Part shown: in pieces, positions 17,739-29,089 of the stretch
Layout of the letters: every line of letters starts with the position of its first letter
Numbering within the stretch: position 1 is the stretch's first letter
Assembly (NCBI RefSeq): GCF_022376445.1
Contig: NW_025955341.1
Location: 1 to 37,177 of the forward strand
Length of the DNA stretch: 37,177 nucleotides
Source of the DNA: Fomitopsis serialis
Taxonomy: Eukaryota > Basidiomycota > Agaricomycetes > Polyporales > Fomitopsidaceae
Reading direction: 5' to 3'
Notes under the pieces: model-generated
What the model was told of the DNA's origin: nothing
The model's input: only the letters and a program-made list of their open reading frames with translations
The model's database searches: none
Position numbers and translations under genes: made by a program

Positions 17739-19665
17739 TCATCTGGTAACTTCTTCCCATGTAACCCCAGAGGAGCCTTGCACCATCCATTCGGCCTGTA
17801 ATGCTGCGCTCTCACCAGCGCCTAGCCCTCGTACCCACTCGAAGACACCCTCGCCCTGCCTACCCTCCGCCTCACGGACGTTCGCGCCCAGCACTGCACC
17901 CATTCCAGCCATAGTGGCCATCGTGATCGGCTTGTCCTCTTCCGCGTCGGCGTCGATTTCCTTGACAGCGCAGACCAGCAGCCCGCGTTGTGGGTACGTC
18001 GACACGGGCAGCGCGTCTCGCAGGATAAGCGTAGGGATGTGAAACGGGTTCGTGTTCATCACAACGTAGCGCGTTAAGCGCCGGGTTGTCCATGTCTGCT
18101 CGGAGAACGGACGCGCAGCGTCCGCGTCCGTGTGCAATGTTCGCCGATGGACAAGGTGCACAGCACTGTCGAGGCCTAGTGGCACTCTGAACGATTCTCC
18201 TGGTGCGACATCCTGCTCCAATGAGCGCCGAGCGCGCGCGCACGCTGGTGAGTCATGAGATCGACGTACCTCGATGGATGTCCTCGCAACCTCTTCGCCA
18301 TCGACGTACGCCGTCAATTCGCCAGCTACGAGAGTGCACTCGCCGCAGTGCCGTGCACGACACTCCACAAAGGCGCCGGGGCGGACGCGAGGTGCGCATA
18401 TCCAGGTGTATGTAGCATCGAGCAGGAAAGATGCAATGTTGACGACGTGCGCAGTCCCGTCGCATCGGACGGTCTGGGGCTGAGCTGAAGAAAGGCTGAC
18501 ACTTTGAGTCGTCGGCGGTGGATCAGGGCCTCGGTTCGGAGGGGCATCTGAAGCGCGACTGTCAAGGTAGTTGTCGGGACCGAGGGAGCTAGCAGATTGA
18601 GCAGGGAAGAGACCGGCAGACACCGAGCCGAAAGGTCTCTCTCTCCACAACATTTCTATAGCGATCGGTGGCACGGGCACGAAAGGCTGCGCAGCCATTT
18701 GCGACGCCGACAGGCCTCGCTCGGGCAAAGGCGCGACGTTGATTTGAGGGAACGCAGATGTTGCGGTGGTGCCCACGAGTACAGTGGAAGACACCAGCAT
18801 ATCTGGGTAGGCCGACGTCGCCAGGTTTGTTGTATGAGGCGGAGAGATACCGTCGCCGTATAGGTCATCAACGCTCGAGGTAGCGGGCGTAGGCTCTCGA
18901 ACAAACGTATACATCGCGTCCTCCCAGTCTTCGCCCGTAGTCTGCTTTACGCGAACGTTGTAATCGATAGAAACTGCCGGAGTGAGGTGCCCATCTACAA
19001 GTTCCGCCGTCGCGCGCAGGTCGTAGTACGGCTTCCAACTGGTTCCGCTGACCTCTGCTCGGCTACTGATCAGCATTCACTAGTGCTGTGACGGCTTGAA
19101 GCGACATCAATAGACTCACTGTATCTCAGTATCAAACCGAGAGCACATTTCTCTGGAGCTTCTACGTCTAGGCTGACATATGCCTCAGCCTGTCCCATGC
19201 GCCTTGAGACATCAGTTTGATGGGGCGGATTTGTAGTGGACTGTGCCCCCTGATTTTCAGCAGTGCGATTTGTACACAGAGCGCAACCGCATTTCTCCTC
19301 AGTCTCCCAACTATCCCGTGGCCCGCACTGCTGCGCTAGAAGAACAGGCAGTGGTCGTGGTGTATCGCCGTCGACGCCGGGGCTGGTGCTGAATTCATCA
19401 ACTTTGTAATGCGCGTCAAGCCGGTCGTTGGAATGGGCGAGAGAAACCTGTAACGACAGCGGATCGATGCTGCTGGATAGATGCGCAATGCTGATTCTTC
19501 GTCGACCTGCCTAGTACAATGTTGTTGGATGCACTGACGAACTGACGACCACGCGGGGCGCACCTGGAGACTGATCGAGAATGTACGAACGACTTCAGCG
19601 TAGGCGTGATGTACAGCGACGGATTTCACCGGGTGCACCAAAGTGTCGATGTGTAGAGTGTTCAT
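17739..19665 (-). CDS. DUF4140/DUF4139 (mucoidy inhibitor A-like) protein
   Basis: Three exons (19665-19564, 19510-19120, 19054-17739; introns 53 and 65 nt, phases 0 and 1) close to 602 residues. The N-terminus is the DUF4140 domain: VHPVKSVAVHHAYAEVVRTF at about 10-30, then AGRRRISIAHLSSSIDPLSL. DUF4139 begins in exon 3 with YKVSGTSWKPYYDLRATAEL, then IDYNVRVKQTTGEDWEDAMY, and ends with beta-rich blocks such as RYVVMNTNPFHIPTLILRDA. In the second intron two earlier AGs are skipped for the GAGCAG acceptor, the only one that restores the conserved SGTSWKPYYDL frame. Between the domains there is a Ser/Pro/Cys-rich stretch rather than the coiled coil typical of many relatives. The family was named after bacterial MuiA; its fungal function is unknown. 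Confidence 0.85.
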
Positions 19666-20008
19666 ACGAGCTCGGCGGGCTGAGGAAGTGGCGAAGGAGA
19701 GTGCACAGCCTCATAGACGTTGGTTGACCAATGCTTGGGCATAATTGACAGATAGGCGCACACCACTCGCACAACACGCTGAAACACAGGAGAAACAGGT
19801 AGCAGACGCTGGCAAGGCTGCAGAGGACTACCGAGAAGGACCTCACCGTATGTGCACTTAGCTTGTCAATGGACGAAAATGATCGAGAACATGTAGTCCT
19901 GCAAGCAGCATAGATGCTGTGCAATGCAAGCCCGAGATAGATAGACGATGATATGACAAGACAGAACAGACCGCCGAGCAGCACTAAGCGACCGTCTCCT
20001 CTGTAGGA

Positions 20009-20068
20009 CTGAGGAACAGGAATATAGACGTTAGCAACGATGGGTTGCAAAAACAAGGAATTACGCAC
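20009..20068 (-). other. Putative 3'-UTR intron after the uL30m gene
   Basis: Four nucleotides after the TAA stop of the uL30m gene is a GTGCGT donor (20068). A GCTAAC branch sequence and a TTCCTCAG acceptor follow (intron ends 20009, 60 nt). The open frame that continues beyond the acceptor has a hydrophobic segment but no recognised domain, and could equally be 3' UTR. Confidence 0.45.
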
Positions 20069-20072
20069 CTCG

Positions 20073-20465
20073 TTACAAGTCAGTTTCCCCTATTCTGGTG
20101 GCCACCTTCTGATACCCTCTAGTTGGCTTCCTCTCCTGCCTCTGCTCTGTCTTTGTCCGCACCGCTGAAGCGGGCACATTCTCCACTTGCACCAGCTCCT
20201 TCACCCGCAATATCTTCCCAGCAATGTCAGGCGAGTGTGTGTGATAGACTGTTTGCATTCGCCGATGGATTCCGAGTGCGACGAGCGTGGCCTTGACATT
20301 CGCGCGCAGGGAAATGGCCGAGCGACGGAGGGTTATGCGGAAGTGGGTGTTCGGTTCGACTTGCTCGCTGGCGTCGGTACCGATGAGGCGTGCCCATTGC
20401 CGTATAGACTGGCGACTTGTAGAGGATGTCCGCAGGGAGAGCTTCGAAGGCAGCGTCGACCACAT
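20073..20465 (-). CDS. MRPL33: Mitochondrial large-subunit ribosomal protein uL30m
   Basis: A 130-residue intronless protein from the Met at 20465. It starts with a Ser/Arg-rich presequence (MWSTLPSKLSLRTSSTSRQS). The uL30 core follows: THFRITLRRSAISLRANVKA, with LVALGIHRRMQTVYH and SPDIAGKILRVKELVQVENV. This is the short KATLxALGLRRxxQ and KxLVxVE pattern of bacterial-type L30. The C-terminal extension (RQERKPTRGYQKVATRIGE) is typical of fungal mitochondrial forms. An in-frame Met at 20498 would add 11 Thr/Ser-rich residues; 20465 is preferred because it yields a cleaner targeting peptide. It is a structural component of the mitoribosome. It lies upstream of the DUF4139 gene on the same strand and divergent from the BRCT gene (347 bp apart). 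Confidence 0.88.
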   Translation of the reverse strand: MWSTLPSKLSLRTSSTSRQSIRQWARLIGTDASEQVEPNTHFRITLRRSAISLRANVKATLVALGIHRRMQTVYHTHSPDIAGKILRVKELVQVENVPASAVRTKTEQRQERKPTRGYQKVATRIGETDL

Positions 20466-20811
20466 CTTCGTGCTCGTCGACGTCGTGGTGGCAGACAACG
20501 AAGGAGAGAAACGTGACCTTATTGACGCGTAACGTCACAAACATGTCACAGATCACGGTCGCGTCTGCACTCGGCGCGCGACGCGGCTTGGACGCGATCC
20601 ATATCGTTCAACCGTTGCTTGAGTGCTCCATCGGCCCTTTCACCCTTCTTTCCACATCTCTGCACACCACTACTGCGGAACTCTGGACGCACACACACGG
20701 ATAGCATTCGACCTAGGAGCAAACGAGACCGCTAATCAGCCACAATAACCATCTACTGTCCTGAGCATCCTTCACGGACTTCCTTCACTCTCAACCGATA
20801 TCATCTGAAGA

Positions 20812-23800
20812 ATGAACCGGCGAAGGACGAACAAATCTGCGAAGGTATGAATGTGATAGCTATATCTTCTGCTGCTGCTCACCAGCTGTATGTAGGTTCC
20901 GAACGTGAAGTTGCGGCCAGCAGCTCCGTCTGATCGAGCAAGCAGGAACCGCGAAGATGCAGATGCGCCACCATCATGGGCTCGCGATATGGGATTTGAC
21001 TCGGAGCAGGAAGTTAGCACCGTGGACTTGTGTCCGAGGCCTTTCCAAGGAGTCGTCGTGTGCGCTACAGGCATTGAGGACAAGGTGAGTTTTCCACCTT
21101 TTCGAGTACACGACAGTCGATCTGTCTCCCGCGACCATTTGCGATACTGCTGAAGATAACGGTTTCTCTGCGCTGGCCGGACCTATATTCAATGCTATGC
21201 GTTGGCAGTATTGCGGGTCTTAGTGAGCTGGTGCTGATTCCTACTAAATGACATGCATCACCTATGCGCAAGCGCAACCCTTCTTCACTCGTGCAAATGC
21301 TGACCAGTTTGTATGACATAGACGACGTTATTCAAACAAGCTCTAGAGCTCGGAGCACTCGCAACTGGCGACCTGACGGACAGAGTAACGCATTTGCTTG
21401 CTGCTGAGCCGGAAGCGCGAAGTACAGAGTGAGTTTGCCGAAGTCTATCCACGTCGTTGTGTTTATCTGCAACTACAATCTTCAGTGCGCACTGGAAAAC
21501 AAGATCCTATCATGCACCAGACTGGATCACGGAGAGCTTCGACATCTGGCTCAAGGGCGACGATGTAGACCTGCCAACGGTATGACTACCTTTACCCCTG
21601 ACTGATACTGAAAGTAGCTGAACAGTGGTTCAGAGCATCGAGAAATACCGCCTCCCCGTCTTCGTCATTCTCTTCGACGACGTCCGCACGGAGATCAACA
21701 GACTTGTCACGAAGAATGGCGGCAAGTATGTGAAGACATCGAGCGTCCCGTGAGGGTGACGCACCTTGTCTGTGGGAGCGCGAATGAAGACCAGACGGAG
21801 AAGATGAAATATGCAGAGAAATTCAACCAGAGGGGCGAGGCGAACATCCAGATCGTGTGGGAGGAGTGGTTCTGGGATTCGCTAGACTTCGGAGGTGCGT
21901 ATCAAGGTGAGTAGCCGTAGGCGGCGAGCATGACCGATTCGCAGGGAGGTTCGATGAAGCTGCGTACAAAGCATCTAATCCTCGCCCGCAGCGAAAACAA
22001 CTACCAGAACGTAAGTACATCTCGGCTTCATCTCACGATGTCAGATTGATACTTTATCACAGGGGCTACCCCTCCCCGCCATCTTCCTCACCCAACCGCA
22101 CAGCTCGCAATCTCATCCGCAACAAAGAAGGAACAACAGCACCGACCTTCTCGCAGCCGCAGTGAACGACGAAGAAGAGGTCGCCTCTGCGCGGCGCGTC
22201 CCCGCAGAGATGCTCGCCATCTGGGGGAGCCTGCTCAAGCCGCGGGGCTTCGAAGTGCAAGCTGGGCGACTCGTACGGAGTCCAACCAGGTCGCAGCCGC
22301 AACAGCCGTCTGGCGGCGAGGAGTCGCCGAGTAGGACAAAAATGGAGCGTTGAACGTGAATGTGGAGAATGAGCAGCTGAGCGCGAGGATGAAGGGCAGG
22401 TCAACAAGCGCACTTACGCTGTCGTCGTTCAGACGAGCAAACTCGTTTGCGCCCATGAGCAAGGACAAGGATGTAATGGGTACGAGGCAGCCATTCAAGC
22501 GGGCCCCTGTAGGACCTCAGACGTCTTTCCTTGCTCATCCGTCTGAGTCTTCCGCTCGAGCGGGACCGTCTCGGCTGTCAATAATGGTACCAGGTGACAA
22601 GGATAAGGAGAGGGAGGAAGAGGGTTCGGAACCGGAGTCAAGCACTTCGACATTGTTCAAGGGTCTCAAGTTCCGCGCTCTAGGAGAGGCCCAAGGGCCG
22701 AGTGTTAAAGCTGCCATCAAGGATTACGGCGGGACTCTGGTCAGCGAACTTGACGAGGACGTTGACTTTATCATCGTGCGCCTGGTCAGGTACGTTGTAC
22801 CCAGCCCCTCTGCTCGACTCCCTTGACCAATATGCTCTCAGTGGGAGCAACTTCTTCCGGCAAGAAGCGGACGAGGACGAGCGCAGAAGGTACAGGACGG
22901 AGTGCTGGCTCGAGCGATGTATATTCGATGAACGAATATGTCTGCCTGAGGAGCATGTTGCTTTCCTGCCGCTCAGTGTACCTACTCCTATCGATGGTGG
23001 TTTCTTCTCTTCGATATCGAAGGTCATGTCACTGACTGAGTCACCAGGTGCTGAGCGGATTGTCCTGAGCCATTCGGGCCTGGACCAATCTGAAGCGTGC
23101 TGGATACGAAGACTGGCTCGCGCACTCGGCGCCACTATCTCGCCAAACTTTTCTCGTCATTCCACGCATCTTCTGTGCCCTAGTCGGACGGGTGCGAAGG
23201 CGGAGAAGGCTATCGAGTGGGGCGTCCCGATCGTGGATATGGCGTGGCTGGCAGCCCTTGCTAATACCGGTAGCATACCTCCTGCGCAACACGACGCAGA
23301 TATCGCCCCAGAACCTCCATTAGGAGTCGAGACAGAGTCGGCCGAGGTGGACTTAGACCTGGCACCGCCTAAGGTAGATCGGAAAGGCAAAGGAAAGGCG
23401 AAAGATGAGGCGGAAGCCACGATGTCGGATATCACGAATGGTACGCTTCTTGTACTGAAGCGTGAGCGTGTCCCATGCTGACCGACTGCGACAGGTATCT
23501 CTTGTGATCAATCAGGAATTACATCGCTACAACATCACCATTCTGAGCCTGGCCTGAACACTGTAGGCACGGACGATGTTTCGTCAGGCGCAGAATCTTT
23601 TGGAAAGCCGAATGGCCTGCTTGACACACATTGGAACCCACCGGCGACACCACCTCCACCGAGCAGATCACACAGCGGCCTCACTCGTTCCGCCTCCGCT
23701 ACTACCATCTCTGTCAACTCCACCCAGATCCTCGTCAAAGACAGTCGCGCGGCCTCAATGGCCGAAATACTGCCGCCACTCCCGACTCAGCGTGTGCCGT

Positions 23801-24371
23801 CGTCCGAGTCGCCCTCACCATTGAAGCACCCCGGAACCGCCAGCCTGCCAACATCACCGACCAAGCCAGGAAAGGGCGCCCAGCTAGCCTTGCACGGTAG
23901 CATCACCTCTTTGCTGGGCAAGCGGCCATCGACTGAGGATGAGGGCTCGGAGAAGGGGCAACCTACGCGGGCTGGAAAGCGGGCTAGGCCGCCGTCCAAA
24001 TCGAAGGTACGCTCTTCACCCTCATAGATAATGGCGCCGCCTTCTGACACCCCAGATAGTCGCTATCATTCACGAACCCTGTGAGTGCTCACGCTGGAGT
24101 CACCGTCGACGGATTCGACCCAGAGGTCCTCTCCACTCCGAGCACGTTCACCCTCGCGGACGCACAGGCCGCAGGCCGGGGTTTGTGCGTCGGGTATGAC
24201 GACCCGGGCCAGCATGCGGAACAAAGGAAGTTAATGAAGCTGTTCACGAAAGAGAGGAAGAAAGAGATCTGGGACGTCGACGGAGATGAGGTCGCGCAGG
24301 CGGAGCCGACGACGAAGCCTCGGAAAGCACCGCTACCGAGGAGGAGAGGTGCTAGGGCGCCTGGATTCTGA
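20812..24371 (+). CDS. DPB11: TopBP1/Dpb11/Rad4-type multi-BRCT checkpoint protein; frame broken as sequenced
   Basis: This scaffold links CDK-phosphorylated Sld2/Sld3-type factors and checkpoint kinases to start replication. Ten exons: 20812-20844, 20896-21084, 21322-21428, 21486-21579, 21634-21894, 21945-22010, 22063-22789, 22842-23440, 23495-24006, 24060-24371. BRCT1 starts RPFQGVVVCATGIEDK and continues TTLFKQALELGALATGDLTD. BRCT2 covers SIEKYRLPVF to WEEWFWDSLDFGG. BRCT3 is LFKGLKFRALGE to GGTLVSELDEDVDFIIV. BRCT4 includes SHSGLDQSEACWIRRLARAL and ends near VPIVDMAWLAALA. The tail has KRP and KRARPPSKSK basic patches and the family's YDDPGQHAEQRKLM block. Exons 3-7 need at least seven small frame corrections, all consistent with lost bases (about 21411, 21506, 21518, 21734, 22075, 22158, 22339), and BRCT2 looks shortened near 21665. 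Exons 1-2 and 8-10 are clean. Intron 2 is unusually long (237 nt). Confidence 0.85.
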
Positions 24372-24632
24372 TCTCAGTTGGGTTGGACAGTGCCGTTTGG
24401 TTGCAGCATCTATTCTGCGGAACTATGTATTCTAGATTTTGTTGTGTGCCGTGCGTCTCTGTAGACGAAATTTATGGCCCACGGGTATGCCGCCGCCACC
24501 TCCTGCTGCCATAGAGCCCAGTCCCGGGACATCGCATCGACCCCAATCCTCGGAGGTTCTGTACCATACGACAGATATATCTCACTGTATACACAGATGT
24601 ACTGTACTTTTGATCATCATCCCAGTTAGCAT
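24372..24632. other. Convergent 3' spacer
   Basis: About 260 bp between the convergent stops of the BRCT gene and RIX7. No other feature is visible; presumably the two 3' UTRs and poly(A) sites. Confidence 0.5.
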
Positions 24633-27148
24633 CTAGCTCTCCTGCATATCCCCACCCTTGCTCTGTTTCTCGCCCTCTTGTCCTTCATCCGTCTTGACCC
24701 CGACGGGCAGCCCGCTCCCGTTCAGCTTCACCCTCAGGCTCGCGTACTTCCTCCGCTGCGCCGTGCTCACACTCGGCCGCACTTTCTGGAGCGCCCTGTC
24801 AAAGTCCTGTACCCCCACGACGATCTTGGGCTGCTCCTCGCCAACAGCCACCGCTCCATCCGCCTCCATCTGCTCAAGCGCACCCAGCGACCTCCGCAGC
24901 GCGACCACGCCCGCCTCCCTTACAACCGCTGCCAGGTCCGCCCCGCTGTACCCCTCTCCCCTCTCCCTCACCATCCTCTCCACCTCCGCCCTCTCCGCCT
25001 CGTCTCCAAGCGGCACCTTCCGCACAAGCGTCCTGACAATCTCACCGCGCTCCTCTGCGCTGGGCAGGTCGACGTACAGAAGCTTGTCGAGCCGGCCGGG
25101 GCGGCACATCGCGGGGTCGATCATGTCGGGGCGGTTAGTGGCTGCGATAACGTACACGGCGCGGCGCGCGTCGAGGCCGTCGAGCTCGGTGAGGAGCGTG
25201 TTCACGACGCGCGCAGACGACTCGGAGAGCGCGTCGTCCCGCCGCGGCACGAGCGCATCGAGCTCGTCGAAGAAGATCACGCACGGCGCGGACGCACGCG
25301 CGCGCGAGAAGACTTGGCGCACCGCGCGCTCGCTCTCGCCGACGTACTGCACAGAGAGGCGTGTCAGGCTGCGTTCCATGCGTGAGTGTGAGTGATAGTG
25401 GACAGACCTTGTTCAACAGCTCCGGACCCTTCACGCTGATGAAGTTCGCCCTGCTCTCGTTCGCAACTGCCTTCGCTAGGAGGGTCTTCCCGCACCCCGG
25501 CGGGCCCCACAACAGCACGCCGCACGCCTGCTCCACGCCGACGCTCCTGAACAGCTCAGGCCGTCTGATCGGCTGTACGATCGCCATGTGCAGCTCCTCG
25601 CGCGTCGCGTGCAGCGCGCCAACGTCGGCCCAGGTCACGTCCGGGACGGTCGCGAAACCCTCACGTTTCGCCGACGGCTGCACATGCTTCAGCGCGGCGT
25701 GGAAGTCCGCGGAGGTGATGCAGAGCGGGGAGAGCTGGGCAGGAGTTAGGGGGAAGGGGTGCGCGCGGAGGAAGTCCAGGATGGAGGAGGCGGCGGGCGT
25801 CGAAAGCTCGATGTTCGCGAAGGGAATGGGTTTGCCTTGGGCGGTGAGAGCCTGGGGCTCGACCTCAGCAGCAGGCACGTCTACTTGCATTGTGACGTCT
25901 CCGTCTATGGACGCGAGCTGCTGCTGTATGTCTTCCGGGAGCACCAGTGTCCCGTCCGAAATCTGCTGGAAGATGCGCTTCACAGATACGATGCCAGCGG
26001 CCCCGGTAAGCGCTGTCAGGTCTGCGCCGACATAGCCCGGGGTCGCCTTTGCAAGCGCAAGATAATCGAAGTCGCCTTCAAGCCTTAACTTTGAGCATAG
26101 AACACGCAGAATTCTGTAGACGCATTCGATCAGCTACGGAAGTCGGGCGTAGGGATAAAGATACGTACTGCGCTCGCGCTTCGTCGTCGGGTACACCCAT
26201 GCTGATCTCATGGTCAAAGCGGCCCGCTCTGCGGAGAGCGGCATCCAGCGAGTCTGGCCGGTTGGTCGCACCGATTACAATAATAGGTTTGCCATCCGTC
26301 TTATCCCAGGACATATCTGTCGATCATGTTCAGCTTGTCACGAACTGCATCCGAATTTGAGGCAAGACACACCATCCATGCACGTCAGAAACTGAGCGAC
26401 TATCCGTCTTTCCATCTCGCGTTGCGCGCTCTCGCGTTTGGGCGTAATGGCGTCAATCTCGTCGATGAAGAGAAGACATGGTGCGACCCTCTTCGCCTCT
26501 TCGAAGGTGTCGCGCAGCGTCTTTTCGGACTCGCCTGACATTCCCGAGACAACAGAGGGAGCGGATATGCTGATGAAGGGTACGCCAAGCTCCTGTGGGG
26601 GACATCAGACATCGCGACGTGGCATAGATGGAAACCAGACACACCCCAGCAATGGCATGCGCCAAGAGCGTCTTTCCGCACCCTGGTGGACCATGCAGCA
26701 ACACACCCCTCGGAGGCTGCACACCGGTGTGGAGGTAGATCTCGGGGTGGCAGAGAGGCATGGCGACGAGCTCGAGCATCTTCTCAATGCATGCGTCCAC
26801 TCCGCCCAGGTCCGCCAATCGTGTAGTGGGTGGAGAGTAGTCCTTCGCTATGCTTCCTCCCGTCTGCGACGAGAGCTTAACCCTCTTGTTGCTCTCCTCG
26901 CCAGTCCGCCCGGCTCGCGACCGTCGTTTGCCATTCGATACTGGAGGACGGGGTTCAGATGTCGAGGTTGCTTCTACGTCCGCGGGTTGGACTGGTACCG
27001 TTGAGGTCGATGCTTCCGCATTTACAGCATCGGGGGCGGGTGTTGCAGGCGTTGGCTCTTCAACAACTGGAGTAGCTACGGGTGTAGACACAGCTGGAGA
27101 GTTCAGATTGATTCTGGGCCGCCTGTGGGTAGACCACAAGCCTTGCAT
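24633..27148 (-). CDS. RIX7: Ribosome-biogenesis AAA ATPase Rix7/NVL
   Basis: Rix7/NVL is a nuclear type II AAA ATPase that remodels pre-60S particles. Exons 27148-26645, 26592-26373, 26316-26169, 26113-25408 and 25346-24633 close to 763 residues (introns 52, 56, 55, 61 nt; phases 0, 1, 2, 0). D1 has Walker A GPPGCGKT at about 153-160, Walker B LLFIDEID, and the ATNRPDSLD second region of homology. D2 has Walker A at about 494-501, pore loop [10 protein letters not shown], Walker B VIFFDELD, and [19 protein letters not shown]. The N-terminal linker holds a bipartite-like basic signal ([10 protein letters not shown] to NKRVK). The acidic/basic C-terminal tail is typical. Compared with yeast Rix7 the N-terminus looks short: the winged-helix-like region is not visible, so one or more upstream exons in 27160-27650 may be missed. 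Antisense frames of 245 and 270 codons are shadows. Confidence 0.9.
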
Positions 27149-27671
27149 TGACCGATTCAATGCATTCGAGCCCTACCTGAATGCTTGTGAACAATCTATG
27201 CGCGTTTCACAATCCTACCACACACCGATATCTCCATGGCGGCCACTATCAATCCCAAACGGACGAGGCGGGGACGAGGAGGAGAAGGAGGAGCAGATGA
27301 AGTCTTCAGCAGGGCTGCCGCTTTCGGGCAGAAAGAGAGAAATCTGTGATTCGGCAGATGCCGTGAGATCGGAAAGTCAACAAAATAGGCAAGTGCTGTC
27401 CGTCAAGCTGGAACTTGAACTTCTTGTTTCCGTTCGCTTGCTGCGACGCGCACAAAACGCCACGGTGGCCACGGTGGTGAGTCTCACTCACGCTATGCTA
27501 GGAGTGAACTGCGGTCATACAGCAAATGCAACAACGTCGAGAGGAAAGCTAGGTCAACAATCGGAAAAACCACTCAGGCTTGGTCATGACTCGGACATGC
27601 CGTGCGAGCCCGCAGTGCATACGCCGGCACTCTTGCGAACCATCACCATGTCCTTATCGTGAACTTAGTTC
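27149..27671. other. Divergent promoter region (RIX7 and SDR)
   Basis: About 520 bp. It should contain both promoters and perhaps an unrecognised first exon of RIX7 on the minus strand. I could not find an exon that joins in frame with good splice signals. Confidence 0.4.
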
Positions 27672-28757
27672 ATGTTCGAAATGACAGGGAAGGTCGTCGT
27701 TGTCACTGGCTGCTCGAAAGGAGGGATTGGCTATGCCCTGTGAGTGCCACGTTCAAGCTGTTCGGAGCGAAATTACAGTACGAACTGAAAGTATGTGTCA
27801 CAACTCCCCTTCCGTCTGTTTACAATGCTGGCAGATGTGAGGAATTTGCGTCTCAAGGCTGCAAAGTCTATGCCACTGCTCGGAGGGTCGAAGCTGTGGG
27901 CGGCTTCAACGACCCGAACGTTTCCACTTTGAAGCTGGATGTCACTTCGGACGCAGATGTAGCGGACATGGTCAAGACAGTGCTGGATCGTGAAGGCAGC
28001 ATCGACATCATGGTCAACAACGCAGGGCGCCCCCACTCAGGTAGAACACAAGCTACCGATTTACCTCGCCATTTAGCTGATTAGCATCAGGCCCTCTAGC
28101 AGAGGTAGAGCTGCACGAAGTTCAGGAAACCTTCGACACCAACGTATTGGGACCTTTGCGTCTGTCACAAGCCGTCTTCCCACACATGGCTGCGAAGAAG
28201 AGCGGGACCATCGTTAACATAGGCTCCATTATGGGCGATACGTCAGTACGCTATTGCCTCCCTCGTCTACATCTAACGCGAAACGCATGCGCAGGCCAGC
28301 ACCTTGGGGTGGAGTGTACGGTGCGACAAAAGCCGCCCTTGTCCGTCTTTCTGAGGTGCTCTATATGGAAGCCGCACCGTTCAATATTCACGTCGTCCAT
28401 ATCTCCCCCGGCGGTGTCAAGACCAACATCGCCGCCCACGCGTTCAACCAGCTCTCCCTCCGTGACGATAGCTTCTACAAGCCCTGGCTCGGCTCGATGG
28501 CCAGAGCGATCGAGAAGACGGACGGCCCCTTGTCCATCACCCCAGAGCAGTTCGCGAAGAAAGTCGTGAAGCAGATTTTGAAGCCGAGCCCACCGAGGTA
28601 TATGACGCTAGGCGCGGGCGCGTGGCCTAGCGCGATGATACAGTGGCTACCGAGAGGTTTCTTGTGCTGGCTGATGTGGACATTGGTTGCGGGGGATGGT
28701 TTATCGGTTTTATACGGAGTTCTCATGCAGCTACGTCGTCTACTTGGACTGGGTTGA
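27672..28757 (+). CDS. Short-chain dehydrogenase/reductase, AYR1-like
   Basis: Four exons (27672-27739, 27835-28040, 28091-28241, 28295-28757) close to 295 residues; introns 95, 50 and 53 nt, phases 2, 1, 2. It is a classical SDR: cofactor motif TGCSKGGIGYAL near the N-terminus, an adenine-ring-stabilising Asp in KLDVTSD, NNAG, a catalytic Ser in NIGSIMG, and YGATK with Tyr and Lys. TGCSxGGIGxAL, the helix carrying FNTNVxGPLR-like residues and a C-terminal hydrophobic hairpin (WLPRGFLCWLMWTLVAGDGL) match the Ayr1 group, NADPH-dependent 1-acyl-dihydroxyacetone-phosphate reductases of the ER and lipid droplets. The exact substrate is inferred from that resemblance. Start: Met at 27672, with a nearby in-frame Met three codons later. 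Confidence 0.88.
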
Positions 28758-29089
28758 GCATAGTAGCTCGCCTGGACCTCATAACGATGACAGCCAATTT
28801 TCTTCTCCCCCGTCTACTGTACCACCTGCGTGACCTTGGGTCGGTGGTTATTACAAGACTGCATCTCCGGCGACACCATGGTCTCCTTATGACCAGTCAT
28901 AGTGGCATCAAGAGACAGAAAAGATCATCGGCATTGAAGGGGTGATGTCGGGATGTCGTAAAGGTCGAAAACGTGCGGGAGCGCAGTTACAAAAAGAGAA
29001 GATAAAAGAGAAGATACATAAAAGAGAATATATGAAAGAGAAGATGTAGAGGATCACAGAGTTCATCGTCATGCACTTCACGTCAGGAT
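28758..29089. other. Convergent spacer with purine-rich low-complexity tract
   Basis: About 330 bp between the stops of the SDR and zinc-finger genes. A degenerate 12-bp repeat of the form AAAAGAGAAGAT occupies 28991-29047; nothing else is recognised. Confidence 0.55.
28991..29047. repeat. Purine-rich degenerate 12-bp tandem repeat
   Basis: Successive AAAAGAGAAGAT-like units, the later ones interrupted by CATA and ATAT, form a strongly strand-asymmetric purine tract in the 3' flank of two convergent genes. Confidence 0.85.

Noticed and set aside
19595..20068. Minus-strand 157-codon frame with hydrophobic segments as a separate membrane protein
   Set aside because: It begins inside a good intron directly after the uL30m stop, overlaps the start of the DUF4139 gene in another frame, and has no ATG near its beginning.
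24658..25395. Two overlapping plus-strand open frames of about 235-245 codons opposite RIX7
   Set aside because: They lie exactly antisense to the conserved D2 ATPase exon; biased third codon positions in a GC-rich gene keep the opposite strand open. No domain.
26850..27662. Plus-strand 270-codon open frame
   Set aside because: Antisense to the N-terminal exon and promoter of RIX7; composition is low-complexity and no motif is seen.
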